Positions 27,951 through 36,262 of a DNA stretch of 64,000 nt are shown here, piece by piece. The notes under the pieces are model-generated. The model worked only from the letters and a program-made list of their open reading frames with translations, was not told where the DNA came from and did no database searches. The position numbers and the translations under genes are program-made. Each line of letters begins with the position of its first letter. Positions within the stretch are counted from its first letter, which is position 1. The stretch is from Agarophyton chilense (Eukaryota > Rhodophyta > Florideophyceae > Gracilariales > Gracilariaceae). The DNA lies in NCBI GenBank assembly GCA_030374765.1, contig JARGXX010000021.1:434001-498000 (forward strand), in the 5' to 3' direction.

Positions 27951-30794
27951 TTACTTGCCATCAGAAACACTACTTTGACGAAGCGTTATCCTGTCTCCCA
28001 GGCTTAGCGCAATACCTTGTGTTTTGCTACGAATCCGAATATTTCCAGACAGCGTGCCATCTGAAAGCTTTTCAACGCAAAGGTTCAACAAGGCGTCCTC
28101 ACCAAATGCCGATCGAGCGTATAGGTTCGCAGCCAGGTACCCACTCTCTTCTTCAATTCCACGAAGTGTCAGGCAGCGCATATTTGTACAGTCTGTCACA
28201 AAGTCCAAAAACGCTCCCAGATCCGTGAAAGATGTGTTCACGGCGACCTTGTTCTCCCATTCAAACTCTGCCCACATCGCCCTGAAATCTGAATCACTCA
28301 CTTCTCCAGGTTCAATGTAATCCATCACATCCACGTGAATATCATTCAAGATGATACACTGCGACTGCGACCCCGAAGCAACGTCGTACACAATGTTTCC
28401 GAAGATTATTCCGCTTTCAGTTGAAGATACCTTCACATTTGTGCGAATGTTTTTCTTCGCTCCAGGACTCATTGTGAACGGCTGCGGTCGCTCGCAGAGT
28501 CTCAGATCGCCCATGGTGGCAATCTCCAACGTCAGGTTCTGTAAAGTGTCTGAAGTGGTGTTAACAACCAACACGTCGATTATAATATCGTACTGTTGTA
28601 CGCTAATCTGTGCCTCAGCGTATACTGCATCGCTCATGCCGGTGAGTTGAACAACTCGAGATGGACGAATCACGCTCGTTTGGGATGTTCCGAACGTAGC
28701 AGATGTGAGCGCGAGTTGATCTACGTCGACATCACCGTAGGGTGTCTTACTGGTGCGACGGGAACGAAGCAATCGGAAGTCAATCACGTCTTCCACAGGA
28801 GATTGATAAGTCTTAGCTTTCTCCGCTGCCAGATTCTCCCTCTCTTTCTCTTTCATTCGAACCAATTCATCAAACGCATTCAATGATGAATTGAGCCACA
28901 CCTTAGCAGAACCAGAATCAGTAGATGCAATTGCGTTGATGCAGAACATGACACGCTCCCTGGTACCCTTGTCCATCGGAACTAGGTCCTTTGTATACTG
29001 ATCAGCATTCAGTACAGACGTGCAAACCAACATGATCTCCGCCCGGATGCGATGAGTAACCTTTAAAGGAACGTTTTCGATGTCTTGAAGTCTGAACCAA
29101 AGCTTCGTTAGAGTGGTGCAAAGCGCGACTCCGATGGTGTGCTCGCCCCGAAGAAGAAAGCTACGAATTGAGGAGTCCGAAGACTGACTGTTCTGCACGG
29201 CCTTATTACTGGTAGATGATACAGCTGCCTGGGAGGCGTAAGTTCCATCTTCCAAAACAACTGGTCGGCTCCGCACTGCTGGGGTTTCTTTCTCTTCACG
29301 CTCCTCAGGTTCGCTTTCCGCTTTGGTTCCTAACGGCAACTGCCCAATCCAACCGATAATCGCCTGCAAAGATTCTTTAACATCCTTCATTTCTTCACTG
29401 TAAGAGCCGAGAATCCACAGCGCAACCCGGACAGCGCCACCATTGTTCACAGATGGAACCGCTGTTCTCAACTTGGAAAGCACTGAGCCCCGTAGCTCAG
29501 GATATCGCTCACAGATTTCCCGATAGAAGAGAACAACATCCATTGCAACCTCATCGTATGCATCAGAGAAAAAGTTAGATAGCACATTCACGGCTGACTC
29601 ACATACCTCTGGGAAGCGCATGCATCCCATATGTACAGCTTTGATGAGCAGTTGCCTATATTTAACAACCGCATCACCCTCAACAGCCTTGTCCAGAGAA
29701 ATCGTTCTCATCAACTCCTTCCAGAGGATTCCCATAACCTCTTCTACGTTGCGTTTTGTTAGCAAGTCCATTGCCAATTCTATGGCTTTACGTCGGATTT
29801 CTAAGTTTGGACAAGACAACGCTCGCAAAAAGTCCATGACCAGTTCTTGTAAGACATTGACGTGGGAGCCTTTCAACTCTCCAATGCGCTCCAAAAGTAT
29901 CAACTTGACAGTATTCTCACTTTGAGATACTAGTAGATTGCTGTAACACTGAGCTGCAGCGCGTACGGCCGACGGAGCGTTTGATAAGGCCGTAATAGTG
30001 TTCGCAGCTTCGTAAACCACGGCCGCTGAAGAACTTTGGAGAAGACTAAAGATAATCTTCATATAGTGACCCTTCTCCATGGGATTTGAACGACATACTC
30101 TCCGAACTAGTTCTAGGACCGATAGCTGCAAAGTTGCACCCCATACAAGAATTTCTTCAACGTTTCTATTCAGATACGCAATGGCTCTTTCCTGATCGGA
30201 CTGGCAAAGCATCACAAAGGCGTTTCGTCGGGCTGCAAGATCCCCTTCATTGGTCAAAAATTCTTCGACGAGCTCTGCAGCGTCGGGAATGAGAAATTCA
30301 AACTTCTCGAATATAGTGAGAATGGCTTGAACGGCGTTTCTTCTGACGAAAGAGTGACGATGCTCAAGGTTCTGTCGGATTGCAGGGATCAAGGGCTCCA
30401 AAATTTCGGCATCGTGAATCTTACACACGAAACGAAGAGCCACACCGCGCGTATATTCGTTGGGATGTACAAGCTCATTGCGCACCATGTTGCAAACCAG
30501 TATCATCTCCGGGAGCATTTTTCCGTCTGAGTCATGCTTATCGGCAATCTCTAAATAGTACAGTCCAAGCTTTCGCAGATGGGTGTCCTCATGAGGCAGG
30601 ACAAATCGAATGACGAGCATGAGCATGCCAGGCAGAGGCTCGCCGCTCAGGTGCATGTAGATAGCTCGCTTGAGAGCTTCTTGCTTTGCCTCGCCATCTC
30701 CAGTCTCAAGCTCCTTCCTCAGGTTGTTAAGGTCATCGCCTTGAATGCCGGGCTGTAGCAGCAAGGTACACTGCCTCTCTAGCGCAGACGTCAT
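27951..30794 (-). CDS. COPB1: Coatomer subunit beta (beta-COP)
   Basis: 947 residues in one exon, the usual length for the family. The protein starts MTSALERQCTLLL and has the adaptin-like helical N-terminal half (YYLEIADKH, MVRNELVHPNEYTRG, LRFVCKI, HSFVRRNAVQAI, LLQSSSAAVVYEAANTI, LSCPNLEIRRKAIELAMDL), then a charged linker around residues 490-540 and the C-terminal appendage (VYAEAQISVQQYDIIIDVLVVN, MDYIEPGEVSD, FEWENKV). Beta-COP is part of the COPI coat that buds retrograde vesicles from the Golgi. The first Met fits the conserved N-terminus, so the start is secure. It is transcribed in the same direction as the kinase. Confidence 0.96.
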   Translation of the reverse strand: MTSALERQCTLLLQPGIQGDDLNNLRKELETGDGEAKQEALKRAIYMHLSGEPLPGMLMLVIRFVLPHEDTHLRKLGLYYLEIADKHDSDGKMLPEMILVCNMVRNELVHPNEYTRGVALRFVCKIHDAEILEPLIPAIRQNLEHRHSFVRRNAVQAILTIFEKFEFLIPDAAELVEEFLTNEGDLAARRNAFVMLCQSDQERAIAYLNRNVEEILVWGATLQLSVLELVRRVCRSNPMEKGHYMKIIFSLLQSSSAAVVYEAANTITALSNAPSAVRAAAQCYSNLLVSQSENTVKLILLERIGELKGSHVNVLQELVMDFLRALSCPNLEIRRKAIELAMDLLTKRNVEEVMGILWKELMRTISLDKAVEGDAVVKYRQLLIKAVHMGCMRFPEVCESAVNVLSNFFSDAYDEVAMDVVLFYREICERYPELRGSVLSKLRTAVPSVNNGGAVRVALWILGSYSEEMKDVKESLQAIIGWIGQLPLGTKAESEPEEREEKETPAVRSRPVVLEDGTYASQAAVSSTSNKAVQNSQSSDSSIRSFLLRGEHTIGVALCTTLTKLWFRLQDIENVPLKVTHRIRAEIMLVCTSVLNADQYTKDLVPMDKGTRERVMFCINAIASTDSGSAKVWLNSSLNAFDELVRMKEKERENLAAEKAKTYQSPVEDVIDFRLLRSRRTSKTPYGDVDVDQLALTSATFGTSQTSVIRPSRVVQLTGMSDAVYAEAQISVQQYDIIIDVLVVNTTSDTLQNLTLEIATMGDLRLCERPQPFTMSPGAKKNIRTNVKVSSTESGIIFGNIVYDVASGSQSQCIILNDIHVDVMDYIEPGEVSDSDFRAMWAEFEWENKVAVNTSFTDLGAFLDFVTDCTNMRCLTLRGIEEESGYLAANLYARSAFGEDALLNLCVEKLSDGTLSGNIRIRSKTQGIALSLGDRITLRQSSVSDGK

Positions 30795-32244
30795 TCTGGT
30801 GGTTAGACGCCGTTGGAGCGAGGCACAGATGAATTGAAGAGCGAATTTACGGCTAACTGCAGAAGGATCGCGGTGAAACTAGTCACGCAGGCCGCGCTCG
30901 CAGTTGCGCGACAGAATAGTGAGAACGCCAATTGACGGAAGGGCTTGACTGCTTCGAATACCACCGTCAGCGAAGGCTGACGATTTCATGCTATTCCCAA
31001 TACTGTTAGTCAGAAAAAGGCGTCAAATGTGGAAAATAGGTTTATTTTTCGCCAATTTCGGAGTGGCCGCAGAAATTAAGCTACGAACAATTGCCTTTTC
31101 TCAAACTATTTAATTATCTTCTGCACAAGTGCTGGCTGGCGTAGAACATTTACAGCGGTCAGCTTTGTAAAGTTTATCGGATCCACTTCGAGGCCCTTCG
31201 AGCGATATTTATTGTGTTTGGGGTGCCCGCAGTCCAAGAAGCGGGCCCCCCAAAGAGCGAGCTTAACAGCGTCGGAAAGGCGAGGGTGTTGCAAAAGCGC
31301 GGCGGCCTAATAACAAAGGGCAAAGAGCGCGAAAACGCAAATGCTCTGATCGTTGCAGACTGCTTCTTGGTGACGTACACCCACGCCGACGAGAGAACGC
31401 CAAGCTGCGTGTTAACTCCGGTATCGGTGGGGCATAGACGTACACGTGTCCAAAGTTTGCTCCGTTCCGATAAACCAACTTCCTCGTTCTTCCAAATCCT
31501 TGAGTCTAGCTACTACTAGACTTCCTGTAACACCTCGAAGTAGACGACGCAGAACGTAGATACTCGCATCTACAAGAAAGGGTACAAGGGTACTTCCTCA
31601 TGCGATACCCAGTGTTCACAATTTACGGCTATGATGAAGGGTACAGCCTCGCCCTCAGAGAAGGCAGACGAAAACCAATTTCAAAACGAGTCCGTGCAGA
31701 AGAACGAGAAAGTCGCTCCCGACGACAAAGATTTCAGGAAATACGAGCGTCTTCAGAAACGTGAGCCACGACAAGGGTAGCGCAGCAGACTACGATATCA
31801 ACAAAGTTACGTCAAAATTCCGAAACACACTTAGTTTTACTGCACTCACAATCCCAGCATGCATGAAGATCAAGACAGAAGGGGTAGAATGGACTGGAGA
31901 GGGGAGGAAGATGGGGAGGGGGAGGGGGGGAGAAACCTACAGCACACGACAAATAAAGCCACTGCAAATAAAGAGGGTACAAAAGGAGAGAAAATCCGAT
32001 GTGACGCGCTTCTCAATTGGTTGAGATCACATGAGAGTTACCAAGCACGCACTAGTTAGAGAGATTCAAAGCACCACGCCGAGGCAGTGAAAGAAGGATG
32101 GGGTAAGAAAAGAACGGTAGAATGAAAGGTGGGAAGTAAAAGTGGGAGGCGAACATTGGAGGCGAAAAAACAACACGAACACGTCGATAAGATGAGCTCC
32201 AAGCATCTTCGGCAGACGCCACACAATAGACGGGTTCAAGATCG
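30795..32244. other. Intergenic region upstream of beta-COP
   Basis: About 1450 bases without a convincing gene. A 101-codon plus-strand frame at 31214-31519 has no recognisable features and overlaps a minus-strand frame. G/A-rich sequence at about 31860-31990. No tRNA or repeat recognised. Confidence 0.5.
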
Positions 32245-33426
32245 CTACACAACGCGCTTCCGAACGGTACGAAGCGCGTGCATGACAGAGTGCAAGCCTT
32301 TTTGGGCAACCTCCGCATAACGCGTGTCAAACATTGTAAGCATCACTTCGCCATGTCGCGCCTCATCCCAGAGATGCGAGAACACAGAATTGACCAGCAT
32401 CTCGTCGCGCTGACATGCCATCACTTCATGTTCACAAAGCTGACGGTAGCTCATGTCTACTCCATTGAAGCGCACCTTGTGGTTAAGAGAAGCGCACGGT
32501 AATTGCGAGTGTTGTGGACACAACACAGTTGATGAAATTCCTCCATTATGCACGAGATGCTCTGCTGAAAACCCACGGTCGAGCAGGTACTTCTGATCGA
32601 CGCATACGGAATCATCGTCCGGGGAAGGGGATGGATCTAGCTCAGCAGTCGGACTTACATTCCCACCGGGGGCCGGACCGAATCCCGAATCTTCCGTGGG
32701 CAATGGAGTTGAGACATCAGTTGGCGTGGGCGTGGTGATACCATTGGGCGGAGTGATAACGGTCGGGGGTCCGGCAGGCTCAACGGGAGGACTGATTGCA
32801 GAACTTATGGTAGGATCAACGGCCGGTGTCACGGTGGGCTCCATGGAAGGGAGGGTGGAGGTGCTCATTGTGGGAGAAGTCACAGGCGATGGGCTGCTTG
32901 AGGGGGATGGAGTAGGAATGGGCGGCATTTCGGCAAGTTCGCTTGCAGAAGCCTCCCATACCAACGTACAAGTGCAGCTATTATCATTGGCGTTCTCCGC
33001 GGTAGACGCGCACGTAACCTGATCAAAAAACGGCATGTTGGAGTTGATCGGCGAGCTTTCGTAAATGAAGGAATCTGTGAATTTCAGCAGTCGTTGGTTG
33101 TACCGGCAGCCTCCGCGAAGTCCGATGTAGAATTTCGATGTAGAGTTTGAGTTGTCTATGACGCAGCAACAGCCGTTTCGTTCCCGAGGGCCGGGAGAGT
33201 TGCAGGTTCTAATACACTGTTCGATATTGGAGCGCTGCGAGTCGCACGAGGATGTTGACAGGACTCCCTCCATGAAGAGCGACTGAGTGAGCGCAAAGAA
33301 CTCCTGATTGTCCGGGGTATTCGGAATGGTGCGTAGCTGTTGCGCTTGCACGACGGAACGTTCACACAGCAGCAGCGATGCGACGAGAAGCAAAAAGCGG
33401 GATGACGGAGAACGCATGGTGAACAT
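32245..33426 (-). CDS. Secreted cysteine-containing protein with Pro/Ser/Thr-rich linker
   Basis: 393 residues from the Met at 33426, chosen because a good signal peptide follows directly (Arg, then RFLLLVASLLL, cleavage likely after VVQA, about residue 28). An ATG at 33417 would serve equally; the frame is open further upstream without a signal sequence. The N-terminal domain (about 30-165) has at least ten Cys and probably disulphides. Residues about 170-275 are a Pro/Ser/Thr linker of the kind that is O-glycosylated. The C-terminal domain (about 280-393) has four more Cys and many His/Met. I do not recognise a family. Extracellular or cell-wall location is inferred. No terminal hydrophobic anchor. 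Confidence 0.75.
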   Translation of the reverse strand: MFTMRSPSSRFLLLVASLLLCERSVVQAQQLRTIPNTPDNQEFFALTQSLFMEGVLSTSSCDSQRSNIEQCIRTCNSPGPRERNGCCCVIDNSNSTSKFYIGLRGGCRYNQRLLKFTDSFIYESSPINSNMPFFDQVTCASTAENANDNSCTCTLVWEASASELAEMPPIPTPSPSSSPSPVTSPTMSTSTLPSMEPTVTPAVDPTISSAISPPVEPAGPPTVITPPNGITTPTPTDVSTPLPTEDSGFGPAPGGNVSPTAELDPSPSPDDDSVCVDQKYLLDRGFSAEHLVHNGGISSTVLCPQHSQLPCASLNHKVRFNGVDMSYRQLCEHEVMACQRDEMLVNSVFSHLWDEARHGEVMLTMFDTRYAEVAQKGLHSVMHALRTVRKRVV

Positions 33427-34194
33427 CGAGGAGACGCGGATGGAGCGAGGTGAAGGATGCGGAAGATGTCCGGCACAACTCTGGGCGATAGGAGCGATAG
33501 ACGATTGAAAGGTAACTGGGCGCGGGGGGAGGGGGTTGAAGAAGTGGTGCGTGAAGAGGTGATCGGACGTAGACTGCAAAGCTTGCGTGAACGGTCACAA
33601 AAGAGTACAACGGCACAAAAGCGACGCGTGCAACAGCGCGGCGACAGGCGGAAACAAGAGCGACAGCGAGGCTTCCCCGAAGCGGAAACGAGTGAAGCGA
33701 AGGCGGTGGGGGGCGGCGATGGGGAGGACGAAAGCGGATCGTGCCGGGGAGGAGGACGGGGAGGGTACTTTAGGTGAAGGGTGGGGTGGGGGAAGGTTGG
33801 GACAGCGAGGCGTTGGGGGGGGGGGGGGGTATCTATCTATGTAGTAAAGGGTAAGGCTGAACGGTTCGCGTGCAGGTGGCGAACAAGGCTGCGTGGGTGC
33901 GAAAGCGGGTTGACAGCCTCAGCCCTGCTACGTGGGCGGCCTGGTGGGAGGCGTGTAAGCCGCGCAAGCCGCTTGGCACAGCCTTGGCGTGCAGGTTTAC
34001 AGAGACGTTTGTCGTTGTGCCGCACGCGGTGCTTGCAGTGCGACGTCGGCGAGCCATCACATCGCGCTCGTCCTCTGCCGGCGTGCGACCGTTGCGCGTA
34101 TCCGACAGACACTCGTGTCACCGTCGACACAGTGATCCGCTGCTGTCGCAACGCTGCCGCCCTCTTCGCGCCTTCGCCTACGTCGCGAGCCGTC
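33427..34194. promoter_or_regulatory. Divergent intergenic region with a 15-G run
   Basis: Separates the secreted-protein gene (-) from the small membrane-protein gene (+), so it should hold both promoters. It contains G-rich sequence and an uninterrupted run of 15 G at 33815-33829. No TATA-like element is clear. Long frames on both strands are composition effects. Confidence 0.45.
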
Positions 34195-34461
34195 ATGAAC
34201 AGTCCGTTTAGACAGCCAGATACCAAGGAAATGATGGCCATGCTGCAAGCCAACGCCGCCCTGCTCACCGCGTACTTTGGGCTTGTCCGCGCCACCCCTC
34301 TGGTACGTGAACCGCTTTCAGTCGCTTCCCCCCCATCCCCCTTTTTTCTCCCATCCCCTTACCGTGTTTGTTTCTAACATTCAATGCTTCCTGTATCATC
34401 ATATCACCCCACCCAGTTATTGGACTTTGGTTACGCGGCCTACCAGCATTTTTCAAAGTGA
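34195..34461 (+). CDS. Small membrane protein, TOM5-like, two exons
   Basis: Exon 1 is 34195-34302 (MNSPFRQPDTKEMMAM...), intron 34303-34416 begins GTACGT and ends CAG, exon 2 is 34417-34461 ending in TGA. The join is in phase 0 and gives 50 residues. The protein has a charged N-terminus with an EMM segment, then one hydrophobic stretch (ALLTAYFGLV) leading into VRATPLLL. This layout, length and the R-x-TP near the end of the hydrophobic segment resemble TOM5 of the mitochondrial outer-membrane import complex (animal TOM5 has R-V-TP there). The similarity is short, so the name is tentative. The gene and its intron are missed by frame-based prediction. Confidence 0.45.
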
Positions 34462-34920
34462 TCCTCCTTGAAGCTTGCTGAGTCAATCCAATCCCGTGTT
34501 GCTGTTTGCTCTTCGCCACAACCATTCACCGCGTTTCCCGTTTAGTGTCTTTGTTTGATACTAATTCAAAAAAGAAAGCAGCAAACAGTTGTCACCCACG
34601 GCACTTCCATTCAACGTTACACTGCAACACACCCCCCCACCCACCCCCCTTGTTAATTGTAGTTTCGCACAATCAACGCGCTCGAATTTATTACAAGCCC
34701 CGAAGTGAATGAACATCACCCCGTCTTGCACTTCTTGTACATTTCTCCTGGCATCTCGAGTCACGCCAGCGCACTCACCCCCACACACCCTCTTCCCCCT
34801 CGTTCATACATCGCCACCGTCTGACAGAACCTTTGCCGTTCTTGGCTGTGCGTAGCAGAGACATCGCGCAAAACCCCCCTTTCGTTCTACGCCCCCCATC
34901 CCTTGGCTTGCACACCCCGA
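34462..34920. promoter_or_regulatory. Intergenic region upstream of the SNARE gene
   Basis: 459 bases, C-rich on the plus strand, with CCCCCCAC runs near 34630. Presumed 3' end of the small gene and promoter of the SNARE gene; no specific motif identified. Confidence 0.4.
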
Positions 34921-35780
34921 ATGAACCCCATTCAATACATCGCCGCCGCCAGAGTGGCCGACCGTTGTCGTTTCGCACAACATGTCGTCCAATCTTCCAA
35001 ACAGTCCTCGCCCGTCTTGTACGAACAAAAGTTTGACAAGATTCTCGACAGCACGCAGTTGATACACAACAATAGACTGACCATAACAGATGAACATGTC
35101 GGTCACATTCACTACGAAGCTGATCCAGCCCTAATCTACTTGAGTAAGTATTCCTTCCTTTCTCGCAACGTGCAGTGATCGCTTTGAATCATCACGCGTG
35201 CTAACCTTCTATTAATAAAACCAGTCATCACAGCGCCGTCGTATCCGCAGCGCACTGCATTTCAAGTGCTTTCCGAAGCTCGAGCCCAGTTCGATAAACA
35301 TTTTGGCGACGAAATGAGCAAAGCCACCACAGGCTCTCTCTCAAAGCGCTGCAAACCAATGTTCGAGGAGCTCGTTCAAAAGTACGAGCAACCTTCAAAC
35401 ATTGACAAAGTATCTAACGTCCAGCATCAAGTGCACCAGGTCAAGGATATGATGCAAGACAATATAAAAGCCGCACTAAACGTAAGTACACCCAACCCCC
35501 TCGTTTCCATATCTCCGCACCACACAAGAATGCAGAACTGACAATTGAATAACCTGTTATATAGAACACAGAGAATCTTGAAACACTGCTTGACATCAGC
35601 GATAACATGAAGAATGATGCCTTCAGTTTTAATCGCTCAACAACGGAGGCCAAGAAACGAATGCAATGGAAAAACCTGCAAATGAAACTTCTCATCGCGT
35701 TTTTCGTTCTGCTCATTGTCGCAGTCGTCATCGGCTCTGTGGTAGTTCGTCGAAAAGGCTCGACTACTCCGGAAGCGTAG
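34921..35780 (+). CDS. Longin-domain R-SNARE (VAMP7-like), three exons
   Basis: Exons 34921-35143, 35225-35481 and 35565-35780; introns start GTAAGT and end AG, phases 1 and 0. The 231-residue product has an N-terminal longin domain (about 1-115; FDKILDS, HYEADPALIYL), a SNARE motif (about 138-198; VHQVKDMMQDNIKAAL ... KKRMQWKNLQMK) and a C-terminal membrane anchor (about 202-221) with a short tail. The domain order and length match VAMP7-type SNAREs that act in fusion at endosomal, vacuolar or plasma membranes. A gapless alignment to mammalian VAMP2 places Asn161 (first codon of exon 3) at the ionic zero layer, where Arg is almost invariant. The start is the first in-frame ATG. Confidence 0.88.
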
Positions 35781-36262
35781 AGTAACAACGCATTCGATTT
35801 GAACCAAAGTTAACCTAATTTCAGTAGTGCTTTGTTTGCAAAGTGTGTTCTAATTACAGTACCTTCGTAGTTCACGCCTTTCATGACCTCTTGTGTGTTA
35901 AAAGAACGCACTCCCTCCCGTGATCCGCCGAGTTGCCGGTTGGTGTGCCAAGCCGGAGTATAGCTCTCATATACAATATGCGGGAAAACGATAACTTTCA
36001 TGATGCGTAAGTCCTTACTTGGGAAGCATAAAGTCCGCAAAGGAAATCAAGAAAATCACATGCACACGCACATACACACAAACGTCATTTAGTCAACATA
36101 TAAGTTCTCCTGTATTTTACAAACATGACTGTTTTCTGTACATTTTGTATCGAGACAAAGACCAAAATGTCTGCTTTCCCTCGGATCGAAAAGAAAAGTA
36201 GACTCCCCTGTTCGTATGAACCAACATAACGCAACAAAAAACGTTATCCCCATTGTTAGTCT
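35781..36262. other. Convergent intergenic region, SNARE and nitrate reductase
   Basis: 482 bases between two gene 3' ends, A/T-richer than the neighbours. No gene or repeat seen. Confidence 0.5.

Noticed and set aside
31214-31519. Plus-strand 101-codon frame upstream of beta-COP
   Set aside because: No ATG-context, domain or composition support; overlaps an equally long minus-strand frame.
33587-34377. Overlapping plus- and minus-strand frames in the divergent promoter
   Set aside because: GC-rich and G-run sequence keeps frames open by composition. Only the spliced 34195-34461 reading has support.
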